Shown: one piece after another, positions 1-10,543 of the stretch
How positions within the stretch are numbered: position 1 is the first letter of the stretch
Layout: each line of letters begins with the position of its first letter
Source of the DNA: Martensiomyces pterosporus
Lineage: Eukaryota; Kickxellomycota; Kickxellomycetes; Kickxellales; Kickxellaceae
Direction of reading: 5' to 3'
NCBI GenBank assembly: GCA_025201845.1
Contig: MU604017.1
Location: 1-64,000 of the forward strand
DNA length: 64,000 nt
Notes under the pieces: model-generated
What the model saw: only the letters and a program-made list of their open reading frames with translations
What the model was told of the DNA's origin: nothing
Databases searched by the model: none
Position numbers and translations under genes: made by a program

Positions 1-466
1 CAGCCCAAATAAGCCCTTTCCGATCTGGTGGCGAAAGGCGTCCCACGCCCTTCGCTTGCCAGTGCAGCTCGGAGAAGCGAGATGTGCAGACGCAAAGGAG
101 CAGCCCCACACAACAGCCATGTGCATTCTCCCCAGCGCCTCCGCCTCTCGCCTCCGCACGGCACCTCTTTCCAGCAGGCACAGCGACCACAGGCAGCAGC
201 GGTGGAGGCGCGCAACCACTGCGGCTGCACATCTCCACCCTCGCTCCTGCATCTTCCGCCTCGACATCTGCCACTGTGAGGGCACGCGGCAGACGAGGCA
301 GCTGGCGGTGGTGGCACTGTGAAGATGAGCACCGCTGCACCAACCAACTGCTGTCTGCTGTCTGCTGTCTGCTGCTGCTGGCATGGAGGGAACAATGGTG
401 CGTGAGAAGTGGCATGTCCAGCCAGCACACAAACATGTTTTTGTTTTTTTCATACAACCGCGGTCA
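1..466. repeat. Left arm of a dispersed inverted repeat (continues off the window)
   Basis: Bases 1 to about 348 are the reverse complement of about 42631-42978 (position p pairs with 42979-p). The match appears exact: all three reading frames give identical peptides in both copies. Next comes a 7-nt array, three TGTCTGC units here against five in the other copy. Homology continues with substitutions and small indels to about 466 (end of the shared ATACAACCGCGGTCA word), then stops. No transposase or reverse transcriptase frame is visible. The short ORFs inside are shared only because the DNA is shared. The true left boundary lies outside the window. From 467 to 670 nothing is seen except the presumed HGPRT 3' flank. 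Confidence 0.85.
345..384. repeat. 7-nt (TGTCTGC) microsatellite within the repeat
   Basis: Three TGTCTGC units followed by CTG triplets. The paired copy near 42595-42632 has five units. This copy-number change is the first difference between two otherwise identical arms. Confidence 0.8.
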
Positions 467-670
467 TGTGCACATCATTTGTCAGGGCATTTTCCACACC
501 CATCCCAACAACAATGTAAACATAGACAGTTCCCTAATTTAGAAGTAAAGATAGGCAATACATGGTGTGCTGGGAGCGGATACAAGAGAGAGCCTGTCCT
601 GTTAAATTAGCCGCAAACAAAGAGAAAAAACATGTCCAGAGCGATAAACACAACGAGTGGAGGTGGCAGG

Positions 671-1721
671 TTAGACCGAGTACTTCTTCTTTCCAACCTC
701 GCTGATCGCGCAGATGTGGTCGAGATCGCGGAAGATGTCGTTGTAGTCGAGGCAGTAGCCAACAACAAAGAGGTCGGGGACCGCAAAGCCAACGTAGTCG
801 GGGACATAGCCGCAGGAGAGGGGGGTTTTCTTGAGCAGAAGGGAGGCGACCTTGACCGACTTGAGCTCGTACTTGGACAGGGTCTCCAAAAGCTTCTTCA
901 TGGTGTTGCCAGTGTCGATGATGTCCTCGACAAGGAGCAGGTTCTACGCCCAGCACGGCCAACAGTTGCAAATCCAGAAATCGGACGGTGCGAATATTAG
1001 CTGACAGATAAGCGAGGCAGGTGGGGCGACACGCAATTTTAAGGAGGGCAGTGCAAGGTTAAATTGGTCAACCAGAGCCACCAACTGCAGCACATGCACG
1101 CCGGGGTTGGCCAGCAATAAGCGGACATAATTGCGCTGCCCGAAACGGAGAAATAAACAGCAGCACATTAACAGAAGTCCTCACCTTTCCCTTGAGCTCC
1201 TGGAGCTCCTTCTCAGTCATGGAGATGTGGACGTTGCCCGTGGACTTGTCGTTCTCGTAGCTCTTTACGCGAATGAAGTCGAGGGTCATCGGAAGGGTCT
1301 TGCCCTGGCTGTTGAGCGCCTTCTTCATGTAGTTGACCAGGTCGCTGAAGAACTGGTGTCCACCCTTGAGAACACAGCAGACAACTAAGACCAAGAAAGT
1401 AGCAGGCAGCAGAGGCAAACCATACCTCACGCAGTTATTAGATACACAGTAGATACGCACGCGTATTGGTAAGCAACGCTCACTCAACTGCGTTAGCCCT
1501 CACAGACAATAGGTGGCCACTGATGACGTACCGACGCGCTCGTTGCCATACTGGGAGGTGATGATCTGGGCCAGCTTGGCAATCCGGTCCATAATGAGCC
1601 CGTGGGGAATAAGAATGCTCTGGACGTCATCCTTGTAGTGATCGGGGATGACAAAGTGCTCAAGATTGTAGTTGAACTTGTCTTCTACGACATCGATCCA
1701 CTGCGACGGGTCCATGGGCAT
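671..1721 (-). CDS. HPT1: Hypoxanthine-guanine phosphoribosyltransferase
   Basis: Purine-salvage enzyme joining hypoxanthine or guanine to PRPP to give IMP or GMP, cytosolic. Exons read on the minus strand: 1721-1532, 1384-1185 and 943-671; introns are 147 and 241 nt with GT-AG ends and closing phases. The 220-aa product matches family length (human HPRT1 is 218). Seen: the dimer/loop segment [10 protein letters not shown], start of the flexible-loop region, and the PRPP-binding motif [10 protein letters not shown] at about residues 135-144, interrupted just upstream by intron 2. The ATG at 1721 ([12 protein letters not shown]) gives the natural N-terminus; the frame stays open upstream but has no family similarity. 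It is divergent from LSM7, 406 bp apart. Function is secure from the family motifs. Confidence 0.93.
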
Positions 1722-2127
1722 GGTTCCTGCGACAATAAAGCTACGGCTTTGGCTTGCTGGAAGAGGAGAAATAAGCGGGGAAGGGGCGACTTTTAACGTC
1801 GGAAGGTGGCAAAGATAGCGAAGAGGAAACGGAAAAAAGAGTATCACCGGGCTGGCTGGGACTCGTGTGGGTTCTATAGTTGCGGGGCCATCCAGTGCGG
1901 GCACGGGCAATGAAAATTTTCCATAGCGCGGGCAGCAGCGATCACCTTGATCTAATGCTCGGCTGATCCCCAATGTGCTGCTGCCCCGGTATGGGGGAGG
2001 CAGCACCGAAGCATGCCGCACAGCATGTGGCTATGTGGCGACCACTGCTTCTCCTCCCTTGTCTGTTTCACTGCTAGGCCTTTCCTATTTGAAATTCACT
2101 GTAAGCAGCTCCATACACATTCACAGA
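1722..2127. promoter_or_regulatory. Divergent intergenic region HPT1/LSM7
   Basis: This 406-bp gap separates two head-to-head start codons and must hold both promoters. No convincing TATA box was seen. Nothing else coding is visible. Confidence 0.5.
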
Positions 2128-2812
2128 ATGCGCGGAGGCGGATACTACTCGAGAGGCGGGGGAAATGCCCAGCGTGGCGGAGGACATGGGGGCAGCGGGA
2201 ATCACAGAGGCGCGCACCATGGCCACGATGAGCGCGACCAGAAGGAGAAGAAGAAGCGCGACGCTATTTTCGATCTCAAGAAGTACTCTGACAGGCGCAT
2301 TCGCGTCAAATTCATGGGTGGCCGTGAAGGTATGGTGTGCTGTTGTTGCCCTCTGCCGAGAAAGTGAAGTTGAATTGCCCCTAGTGCTGGTTGCTATTTG
2401 TGCGAGAGAGGTGTCTAACATTGGCCACTGGTGTTTTTCCATGCTGTCTGTGCGTCGCGTAGTGACGGGCGTTCTTAAGGGATTCGACCAGTTGCTCAAT
2501 ATCGTCCTGGATGACGCCGATGAGACTATCCGTAGTAAGTACCCAGCACCCTGCACGAAGCCAGCAGCTCTGTTGCTCAGCGGCATCGTACACCACCATG
2601 CTGCTGGCACTCGTGTCTAGCACCACTGCTCACCATTGGACGTTTCATTGTACTTTACTTTGTCGATGCATTTAGGTCAGGAAGGCTCGGAATCGGGCCC
2701 AGAAAAGACACGGCATGTCGGGCTGGTTGTTCTCCGCGGCCCCAGCATCATCCTTGTGTCGCCAACCGATGGGTCTGAAGAGATCGAGAACCCGTTCGTG
2801 CAGGCCGAATAA
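2128..2812 (+). CDS. LSM7: U6 snRNA-associated Sm-like protein LSm7
   Basis: Subunit of the LSm1-7 (mRNA decapping) and LSm2-8 (U6 snRNA) rings. Exons 2128-2329, 2463-2534 and 2676-2812 join in phase to 136 aa. The first about 40 residues are a Gly/His/Arg-rich extension (MRGGGYYSRGG...), longer than typical LSm7 and possibly RNA-contacting. The Sm fold begins at IFDLKKYSDRRIRVKFMGGR (Sm1). Sm1 continues with GVLKGFDQLLNIVLDDA, and Sm2 is GLVVLRGPSIILVSP with the canonical RG. The C-terminus is short and acidic. Donors are GTATGG and GTAAGT. The stop codon lies inside an AATAAA hexamer (GAATAAAC), so a separate downstream signal (2886) may be the one used. Confidence 0.93.
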
Positions 2813-3417
2813 ACACAAAAGCGTTATAGTACAATTTGTAGTAGCACTAGTGGTGCTAGCGGCACTACACGTCAATCTAATGTGCAATAAACCAAACTGC
2901 GAAGCACCGCTGCAAAGAAGCCAAACCACCACACACACTGTCCAGGCGCTAGATCTCCTGTCCGTTGCACACCTGTGAAGCCAGCAGCCCTCATTGGCAG
3001 ACGCGCTGCGGATGCCACGTATGTGCACACATGCGTGTATGTGTATGTGTATGTGTGCTGGGGAAGCTGCTCGAAGGCGTTTGGAAGCAGCAGGAATAAA
3101 GCCAGTGTGCGTGCGGAGAAGTGCTGCGGGCGGCGGGGGGCATGATGTGGCCGTTTGTAAGCGGTGGGGGGAGTGGATCGCAGCGAGCAGGCGAGCAATA
3201 AACTTCTGCTGGCAGCACGTGTCAGCGCGGGCGAGTGCTACCGCTTGGCTCTCTTACTCGTCGATTACTATTTGGCAGCTCTCTTTTCTTTCTTGCGCAT
3301 TACTGCTGCTGCTTTTTAATGGTATTCTGGTTCCCCACGTTCCTTTCGTACGCGTTGGCTGTTACCGTCTTGCCTCTATCTGTATTTTCCCCCTACGAAC
3401 TAGCACAGCCTTCCGCA
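2813..3417. other. Intergenic spacer with a TG-rich microsatellite
   Basis: No supported gene. At about 3030-3058 there is a short (TGTA/TG)n run. AATAAA-type hexamers occur at about 2886 and 3198. A CT-rich stretch at 3300-3410 precedes the FAD synthase start and is probably its leader. Confidence 0.5.
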
Positions 3418-4559
3418 ATGGTTTCCCGAACAAACAGCGTAGAACAGCTGGATTTCGCATCGCTGTCAGTGACCACCTACGCAGTTGCAGCACAGCAGAC
3501 GGAGCTTGGCCTCAAAGTGGCAAACGCCCTGAGTGTCATAGAAAGAGCCATCGACAAATACGGGTAGGGTGAAAAACACAAGGGAATGCGAATGCATTTT
3601 GAATTTCTGTGGCAGCGGCTAGAGACAGGGGGATAAAGGCTGTTGCTATCGGTTTTGGAGGCAAGCAAGAGCCTGCGTCCTATTGTTCTCCTCACACGCG
3701 ATTAATGGTGCTAACTGGGCGTATACGGCTCGTGTTTCTCTATTTGAATATTCAAAGTAGGCTGGCAAACATCGCATTGAGCTTTAATGGAGGCAAGGAT
3801 TGCACGGCGCTGATGCACTTGGTGCGCGCTGCTATGTACAAGCATGCTGCAGACGCCAATGCGAGTGAAAGCACCCCCGGCAACACCAAGCAGTACAAGC
3901 CCAGCCACGATAGCGATGCTGGTGCGCTTCTGGTATCGCTCTATGTGCTATACAAAAAGTCGTTTGCCGAAGTGGATGACTTTGTGAAGGACTCTGTGAA
4001 GCGGTACAGTTTGGAGCTGGTGCAGAAGAGCGGACCGATGAAGCAAGGGCTGCAGTCGTTCAAGGACGAGCAGCCAGCCATTGAGGCTATCTTTGTGGGC
4101 ACGCGGAGAGACGATCCGCATGGAAAGGCACTCGATTTCTTCTCGCCAACCGATGCAGACTGGCCCAAGTTTATGCGTGTAAACCCGATCCTTGACTGGA
4201 CGTTCGACGAGATCTGGGAATTTATCCGCCAGGCAGGCGTGCCCTACTGCTGTCTGTACAACCAGGGATATACATCGCTGGGCGATGTGGATTCGACGGT
4301 GCCAAACCCGGCACTGTGCAAGGATGGGGTGTACCAGCCGGCGTGGTCGCTTGTGAATGGCAGCCTGGAGCGCAGCGGACGGTCGACACCAGCAAGTCAC
4401 AGCAGCAGTGGTGTATCAGTTCTACCTGTTCCAATCGGCCAGGTGGGTAGAGGCAGTGCTGGACTGGAGGCCAGTGACAATGGCACCCATAGCCGCAGCA
4501 CCAGCAATAGACAGAAGCAGCAGCAGCAGAGGGCGGTGGAAGGGCAGCTGGCTCGGTGA
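3418..4559 (+). CDS. FAD1: FAD synthase (FMN adenylyltransferase)
   Basis: Transfers AMP from ATP to FMN to make FAD; PAPS-reductase/adenine-nucleotide alpha-hydrolase fold, cytosolic in fungi. Exons 3418-3563 and 3761-4559 give 314 aa, with a 197-nt intron in phase. Seen: the PP-loop SFNGGKDCTALMHL at about residues 56-69, the block GTRRDDPHG, the substrate block RVNPILDWTFDEIWEFIR and the family YNQGYTSLG and TVPNP signatures. An insert of about 25 hydrophilic residues (near ASESTPGNTKQYKP) follows the PP-loop helix. The last about 60 residues are Ser/Gln-rich and probably disordered. No prokaryote-type RibF domain is present, as expected for the eukaryotic enzyme. Confidence 0.9.
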
Positions 4560-6304
4560 ATGCAGCGTGGTTTACCGCTGCCTGCCTGCTTACCTGCCTG
4601 CCTGCCTGCCTGTCTGCCTGTCTGCCTGTCTGCCTGTCTGCCTGCCTGATTTTACATGTGCTAGTTGTGATATAACATGCTTCACAAACCTTGACGTCTC
4701 CTGGATGCTGTATGATGTGTGACATGGTGCTGTCCCTCCACTGGTGCTGCTCCTGAGATTCTATTTTTGCAAGAGCGATGCCGGAGTATTTGCAAATGTG
4801 CGGCTTCACTAACGCGCATTGAGCGAGGTAATTATGCTGCCTAAAGGCAAGCTGATCGGGCGATCATCCTGTGGACGTGCTGTGTGCTGGCATGGATGCG
4901 CGCCTGTGATTGCACTGGGCAGGAGGCTTTGAGGCTGCTTGTCTGCCTGCCAGTTCTCTCCTTGGCCGGTAGCGGGGACTCGACACTGCTGGAGAATCCC
5001 AGTGTAGAGCTGAGGGGCTTAGGAGCCACGGCTCAGCATGGGCAACGCTGGACTACTGTTTGCATTGAAGGCTGAGCCTAAACAGGCAGTCTGTGTGTTT
5101 GCGTAACCGCTTGGTGTGCTGTGCTGTAAATGTAACGGCGGGCGCGGTTCGCTGCCTGTGTTTACCTTATTCTGAGCAAAGGAACAAACAGGCACCACCC
5201 GTGGGTACTTTTCTGTCTCGTGCGCCTGCCCAAGCACATGTCCGGCGCCTGTGGGCCGATGGGGCCCTCTGTCCCACAGCAGCGCCCTATACGTACGCTG
5301 GCAGGACCGGGCTTGGAGCAGCGGCGGCGCGGGTGGGCAGCACACGGAGAATAGCACAGGCAGGCTGTGTGCAGTTGCCGGCGGGCTCTTGTGCTGGCGG
5401 GCGTGCGAAGAAGCAAGGCGTGCATGCCATAGGCGGGGGAGTGCCGTACCATGCACGTAAACAAATTCGCTGCTGCACAATCTCCAGGCACGGAGCGACT
5501 GCACGCTCAAGCCCAAAGACACAGCAGAATCCCTTTTGTTTCAAATTTAGAACTGCTGCCGCCTTTGTCTCTCCACAAAGTCCTTTTCTCCCTCCCCTTT
5601 ACCCCGCACTGCACTTTCTAGTCCGCGGCTCTATTGTTCTGTTCTCAGTTTGCTTTTCTAGCCCTCTTTTCCCTCTCCGTGCGTGGCCGCTGTATTGTCT
5701 CTTTTCTGCCACTTTGTTTCAATAGCTCGGTGTACCCTTGCTTCGGATCCTCCCAGTCTGCTCGCACTCCAGCCCTTGCCAGTGCCCAGGCCTCCGCTCC
5801 ACATACAGGTGTGCCTTTTTTACCTTTACTTGCCACCTCTTGCGCATCATACCAAAGCGATTATACGCATCCTTTCCTGCTGCTACGACTACTTTTTCCC
5901 TTCTGCATATCATTTCGCTCCTTGCTCACCTCACGCACAGCCCTGGGTCCAAGCCCCACGCCCCACGCCCTTTCGCTCACCCAGCCAGCCTGCCTGCTTG
6001 CCTGCTTGGGCGAGGCTCTCATTCGCCTGTAAACGGGAAAGAACCAAACCTTACAGCCCTTTGCTGTGCGCACTTAGCCAGCAGACCTTTTCTCATCAGC
6101 CCGTACACTGCACGCCTCGCCCACAGTGAGAAGGTGGCTGTATGCCGCTACCGCGCCCTTTCGTTCCACTTGCCACAGCACCAGATTCCTCTGCTCTCTG
6201 CCCTTGCATCCAGCTCACAAGCAGCTCTTCTTTGCGCGTGCCTTCCTTTTCTCACCCACCTCCCAGGTTTCGGGCTTGCTGGCGCAGCATAACAAACCTG
6301 CCCA
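4560..6304. other. Long intergenic region; tetranucleotide repeat, CT-rich leader
   Basis: No ORF here has coding character. About 4580-4650 is a CTGC/CTGT tetranucleotide array. From about 5540 to 6300 the plus strand is strongly pyrimidine-rich with few ATGs, which fits a long promoter or leader for the gene at 6305. Predicted peptides from the region are low-complexity and look random. Confidence 0.5.
4580..4650. repeat. CTGC/CTGT tetranucleotide microsatellite
   Basis: Interrupted array of CCTG-type units beginning just after the FAD1 stop codon, ending in alternating CTGC and CTGT units. It probably lies in the FAD1 3' UTR. Confidence 0.85.
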
Positions 6305-8377
6305 ATGGCCATGGCACATGTCGACACAAGCCCGCGCTCACGCCTACGGCTTCCTAAACCGCTGCAGCAGTCTAATTATGCTGCATATGGACGATCAGTC
6401 AACAACTGCCCCATCCCCAGCCCGACCCTTGGGTTTGCCGCCGATTCTCTCGGTGCTGCTGCTAGTAGCCCTCCACCCACACCAAGCGCAGGACGAAACG
6501 CGGTGTTCGTATACTCCGGTCCGGCCGGAACGACAATGGTATATCTCGAGTCTATGCTGAGCCAGCTAGTACGGCAGCAGCCAAACCACACGCTGCACTA
6601 CGGCATGATACTCGACAGCCATTCTTTGCATCCACGAGAGCGGATAAGAGTCGATGGAGAGACAGTCGATAGCAGCCTGTTTGAGGAGTGCAGCCGCGAG
6701 TGCTTGGAGCTTTTGAAGCAGGGGCGCGGCGGCCTGCACCAATCATATGGTCGGAACGCACAGGAGCGGCTGGACATGCTGTTGATCGAGATTGCGATGA
6801 AGGTCTTTGAGCGCCGAAACGTTACCACAATTGCCGTATCGATCCCGCAGCCAGCTGTATCAGCAATCGAGTTGATGGGGTTACTGCCTAGTGCATACGG
6901 GAGCACCAGCACCACGCAGGACTGGGCAAACAAAGGCACACGCCGATTTACCGAGCAGATTGTCATGGAGGCATTCAAGCCATCCACAGTCACATGCGGG
7001 TTTGAGCCACTGCCGGCATACTCGGAGCAGCTTCCCGATGAATGGCGCAGGCGCCTCATATACCTGATGCGGCAACCTATTCAGATCATATCGTCATCTC
7101 AGCCCAAGATTGTGCGCCTCCAGCTGCAAAGCATCGCCAGAATATTTGGCATCGCTGTTGAGTTTGCGCCATCGCTGAGCGTGTTTCCAGAATGCACCAA
7201 CATTCAGATGGGAATATTCGGCCCCAGCCAGCACCGCTTTGCAAAGCTCGCACTTGCAATGTGCCAGTCATGGGCATACAGAACCGGTATCATCAAGCAT
7301 CCAGGAGCAAGCAGCGACACCAGGGAGCGTATGGCCTCGCCTGCACATAGAAGCCCTGGAAGGGGACCAGCATCGCCGAGGCACACACAGCACCGCCAGC
7401 ACCAGCCGCCAACGCCAACGTCCACGCTGTTACAAGTGCCGCCACGCAACCCACCGTCTTGGATGATACATGGGCTGACAGAGGCACGCTGTCCAGGCAG
7501 ATTCTATTCGAGTGCAGGAGGAACGCGGGTGCTGGCAAATTGGCACTACAACTGGGCCGAAATGCCCGATGACTTTGCACGCACTGGCACATGGTTTAAT
7601 GCTGTGTGCCAGCGAAGCTCCTCCAACTCGCGCATCCTGCTCATCCATTTGCCAGAGTCGTTTATTGCGAGCGTCAGATACCGGGGAGAAGCCGATGGCA
7701 AGTGGCAGACATCTGACTACCGCGAGCTTCTCAGATCGCTGTACATGCCCATGCGCAATATTGCGTGGAGCTACTGCGTGTTTGCTGCCGACATGCTCTA
7801 CGAGTCAAACATCATAGACTCTAATGTCCCGCCAGCTCTGTCGCAGCATGTGCTGCGTGACTACTGGGCACAGATATCTGGCCTTCATGCAGACCAGATT
7901 CACATTGCCCCAAGCTTAGCTGGTGCACTCAGGTTCATTTCTTCAAAGTGTCCGTCGCAAAGCGCTGCATCCCCGAGCCGCAGCCAGCACTCAGCCTCGT
8001 CTCAGAGCACCTCACCACCGCACAGCTATCAGAGCACGCACGCACACGTTTCTCCTACCCTCAAGGCTTCGCATAGCCCGCTGCCCTCCCCAGCAAGCAC
8101 ATCCACAGCGTCAAGTAGACGGCCATCTGTGCTGGCCAGCAGCCTCGGGCTGTCTGGGAAATCCATGGGCAAGAACCAGACAATCTCTATCGAGAACCTG
8201 CGCTCCAGGCGACGCAAGTTCTCTGTTGCGCTTAATATCCAGGCCAACGAAACATCGGCATCTCTACCAGCAAGAATCCGGAAACAAGAGACCGAGGCTG
8301 CTGCTCCGAGAGCTGATATACTTGTAACTGGGTCGAAATCGTTCGTCCAGTCCACGATTCTTGTCACCCATCGTTAA
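6305..8377 (+). CDS. Folylpolyglutamate-synthase-like protein with degraded ATP site
   Basis: Single exon, 690 aa, start ATG at 6305. Residues about 66-120 align by eye with the start of folylpolyglutamate synthases: a strand-loop-helix ending in YLESML where the family has the P-loop, then RERIRVDG (about 111-118), which is typical. Later blocks fit too: GIFGPSQHRFAKLALAMCQSW (family GLxGEHQxxNxxLAxxLxxxW) and GLTEARCPGRFY (family GLxxxxWPGR). The catalytic parts are altered: the GTNGKGS loop reads SGPAGTT, the second nucleotide/metal motif reads AVSIPQPAV, and the C-domain DGAHT reads ANWHYNW. The tail (about 560-690) is Ser-rich and disordered. I infer a pseudoenzyme or strongly diverged paralogue. 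The N-terminal 60 residues have no match I recognise. Confidence 0.62.
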   Translation: MAMAHVDTSPRSRLRLPKPLQQSNYAAYGRSVNNCPIPSPTLGFAADSLGAAASSPPPTPSAGRNAVFVYSGPAGTTMVYLESMLSQLVRQQPNHTLHYGMILDSHSLHPRERIRVDGETVDSSLFEECSRECLELLKQGRGGLHQSYGRNAQERLDMLLIEIAMKVFERRNVTTIAVSIPQPAVSAIELMGLLPSAYGSTSTTQDWANKGTRRFTEQIVMEAFKPSTVTCGFEPLPAYSEQLPDEWRRRLIYLMRQPIQIISSSQPKIVRLQLQSIARIFGIAVEFAPSLSVFPECTNIQMGIFGPSQHRFAKLALAMCQSWAYRTGIIKHPGASSDTRERMASPAHRSPGRGPASPRHTQHRQHQPPTPTSTLLQVPPRNPPSWMIHGLTEARCPGRFYSSAGGTRVLANWHYNWAEMPDDFARTGTWFNAVCQRSSSNSRILLIHLPESFIASVRYRGEADGKWQTSDYRELLRSLYMPMRNIAWSYCVFAADMLYESNIIDSNVPPALSQHVLRDYWAQISGLHADQIHIAPSLAGALRFISSKCPSQSAASPSRSQHSASSQSTSPPHSYQSTHAHVSPTLKASHSPLPSPASTSTASSRRPSVLASSLGLSGKSMGKNQTISIENLRSRRRKFSVALNIQANETSASLPARIRKQETEAAAPRADILVTGSKSFVQSTILVTHR

Positions 8378-8599
8378 TCTCATCCCAGCGACGTGGAAAT
8401 GGCTTATCCCTCGCTTCTTGCGCAGTTTGATACTTTGTGTTTGCATTTGCTTTTTTTCTTCTTCTTCCTGTTTCATTATTGTTGCTGGTTTATTATTTGT
8501 TTAATTAACTTTTCATTATTTCCTTTTGTGCTCAAAGCGAGCATCAAAGGCTGCTGGCAAGTACCAGCAAAAATGTAGCGTAAATGCAAAATGTGATTA
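8378..8599. other. Convergent 3' flank between two genes
   Basis: A T-rich stretch (8448-8525, runs of TTTCTTCTTC and TTAATTAA-like bases) separates the ends of the + and - genes; probable shared termination region. No gene. Confidence 0.4.
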
Positions 8600-9183
8600 T
8601 CACAAAATTCCGTTCTCTTGCAAGGTTCTGATGCGGTTGCATATTTGTGCAACCGATCTTGCAGATAGATCAGCTTGGTATGTCTGTCTGATTTCAGAGT
8701 ATCTGTGCCCAAATCTCCGGAACCCGTTGATGACTGCCAGCGTTTCCCTGGACGTCCAAATGGCGCGCCAAATGTTGGTGCTAGTAGACCTGCGCCGTGC
8801 TGCTGTAGGTGCTCCAGCCTTGAGCTCGGGGGGTTTGGTGTTGTGCCTAGGGACTCCTACTGTGTGCGAATGGGTCAAGACGGCGCGGTGTATAACTCTA
8901 GGCTCGGATCGAGCTCGCACCTGCTGCTTGTCCTTTGTCTGAGTGAAATGGCGTGGCTCGCTGCTGCTGGTATCATTCTTGGTGCCAAGCTGAGGAGCCA
9001 GTGTAAACATCCGAATCGGCTGAGACCGTTGCATGGAAGCATGGCCGCGCTCAGTTTCAGCCTTGTAGCTGCTGTTGGCACTCGACTCGCACGACGGAGA
9101 TATGCTGACTGCCGTGAGCTTGTTTGTCAACAAGTCCATACCCAAGTCAGCGTCAGTGCTACCCTGCTCCTTTCTGGTAGCCT

Positions 9184-9214
<31 letters not shown>

Positions 9215-10543
9215 TGTGGGGGTAGTGGGGCTGATTCCTGTCAAATCAATAACATCGTTCGATCTGCTCTGCGATTGCCAGAGGATATTGCTATGTATCG
9301 ATGGCAGACTAGCACGACCACTACGATTAGTATGCAATGCTGTGGGACGCTTGGTGGGTGTTTCGTATCGAAGTCTGTCGACCCAGTCGGCTGCTTTGTC
9401 AGCTGTGCGCGGCGAGGGCGAAGTTGAGGAGACGGTGGATTGTCTTGATAGCAGCAGGCCGGTCCTTGACCCATCATAGGTGCATGTGCTGATAGGCTTC
9501 CGAATGTCCTTCAGTTTCTGCTCGGCAATAGGCTGGTGGCTCTCCTGCTTTTTAGGTTTGATGCCCAGCAGCTCGCTAGGTGACTCTGGGAGCTCCATTG
9601 ATTCCAAAGACTCCATTGATTCTTGCGACTCGATCGATTGATGCGAGGGAGTGCCTTGTATTTTGGTGAGGCTGAGGCCCAGCTTTGGAGCACTCCACGC
9701 GCTGGTACTGGGTCTCCCCACGTGGGTACCCTGTCTCGCTGGGCTATATGCGCCGCACGTATGGCAGTGGTTAGGTGTTGAGCGCTGCAGGAGGCGGCTA
9801 CGCATCCCTGTCTCCGCTGTATGACATGGAACACACAGAGTTCGGAACCCATCAAGCCCGCACAACCCACCACCGATAGATACATCTATGACATGCGCGG
9901 CCTCCCAGAACATGCCCTGGCCAAATGGCACATCGAGGGACAGCAGCGGCCGCCGTACCTTTGAAATCCACTCGGGGGATATAGTGCCCGCCAGCCTGCT
10001 AAACATCTCACTGCGCTTGCCTAGTGTGGGGCAAGCAGCTGCCTCTTGGAACAGCTCGAATGTATCAATGCCGCATTGGTCGCACTTGCCCTGGTCGCGC
10101 AGAAACAGCTGCTCGCGCACGTAGACGCCCGATTTACGCAGCCGGTGCTCGTGCTCGCACCCAGCATTGGCGACTGCCCATCTCTCGTGGTTCCGAGGAG
10201 CAGAGCAGTAGACATCGCACATGAATTTGGTTTCCTCGCCGCACCAGAGACACAATGGATTGCCATTGGGGCCACGTAGCAGCGCTGGGTCAGCTACGTG
10301 GCCCGCCTTGTCCTTTTTTACGCGGTGTGGCATTCCTGGTAGCCAGCGTTCGTAGCGAAGGTTGGGGTACAGTTCGAGCAGGTGCTTTGCTGGGTAGAAG
10401 CGCTCTTCGAGTGGTATTTGCGCTGTTATGCGGCCTCGCGGCGCAGTGCTGCTGCTGCTGCTGCTGCTATGTGGGATGAGGCGGTTTGAGGGACCGGATG
10501 CTAAAGGCTCGAAGTTTGCTCTGACTACAGGTGTTCTGTGCAT
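8600..10543 (-). CDS. Nuclear protein with ZRANB3-type HNH domain and C-terminal SANT/Myb-like domain
   Basis: Single exon, 647 aa. Residues about 94-130 hold a Cys cluster (CLWC, later C109 and C113). Residues about 135-245 resemble the C-terminal HNH nuclease of ZRANB3: YVREQLFLRDQGKCDQCGI (C154, C157), then WEAAHVID (H217), GGGLCGLDGFRTLC and CVPCH (C237, C240, H241). The metal-binding Cys pairs and the central His are kept; the residue before that His, usually Asp in ZRANB3, is Ala. The middle is Ser-rich with an Ala run (CAG tract at 9183-9212) and a Ser run near the N-terminus. The last about 60 residues (WTSRETLAVINGFRRFGHRY...) look like a SANT/Myb fold. No helicase is attached. A role in DNA repair or chromatin is inferred. 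Confidence 0.7.
9183..9212. repeat. CAG triplet run inside the HNH/SANT gene
   Basis: About ten CAG triplets on the plus strand, read on the minus strand as GCT-type codons, giving a poly-alanine run in the disordered middle of the protein. A length-variable site is likely. Confidence 0.85.

Noticed and set aside
28..279. 83-aa protein identical at two loci (28-279 and 42700-42951)
   Set aside because: All three frames are identical between copies, so DNA duplication, not protein selection, explains it; start is a GTG-type codon.
5093..5725. 210-codon frame between FAD1 and the FPGS-like gene
   Set aside because: Low-complexity, no ordered segments, lies in a pyrimidine-rich spacer.
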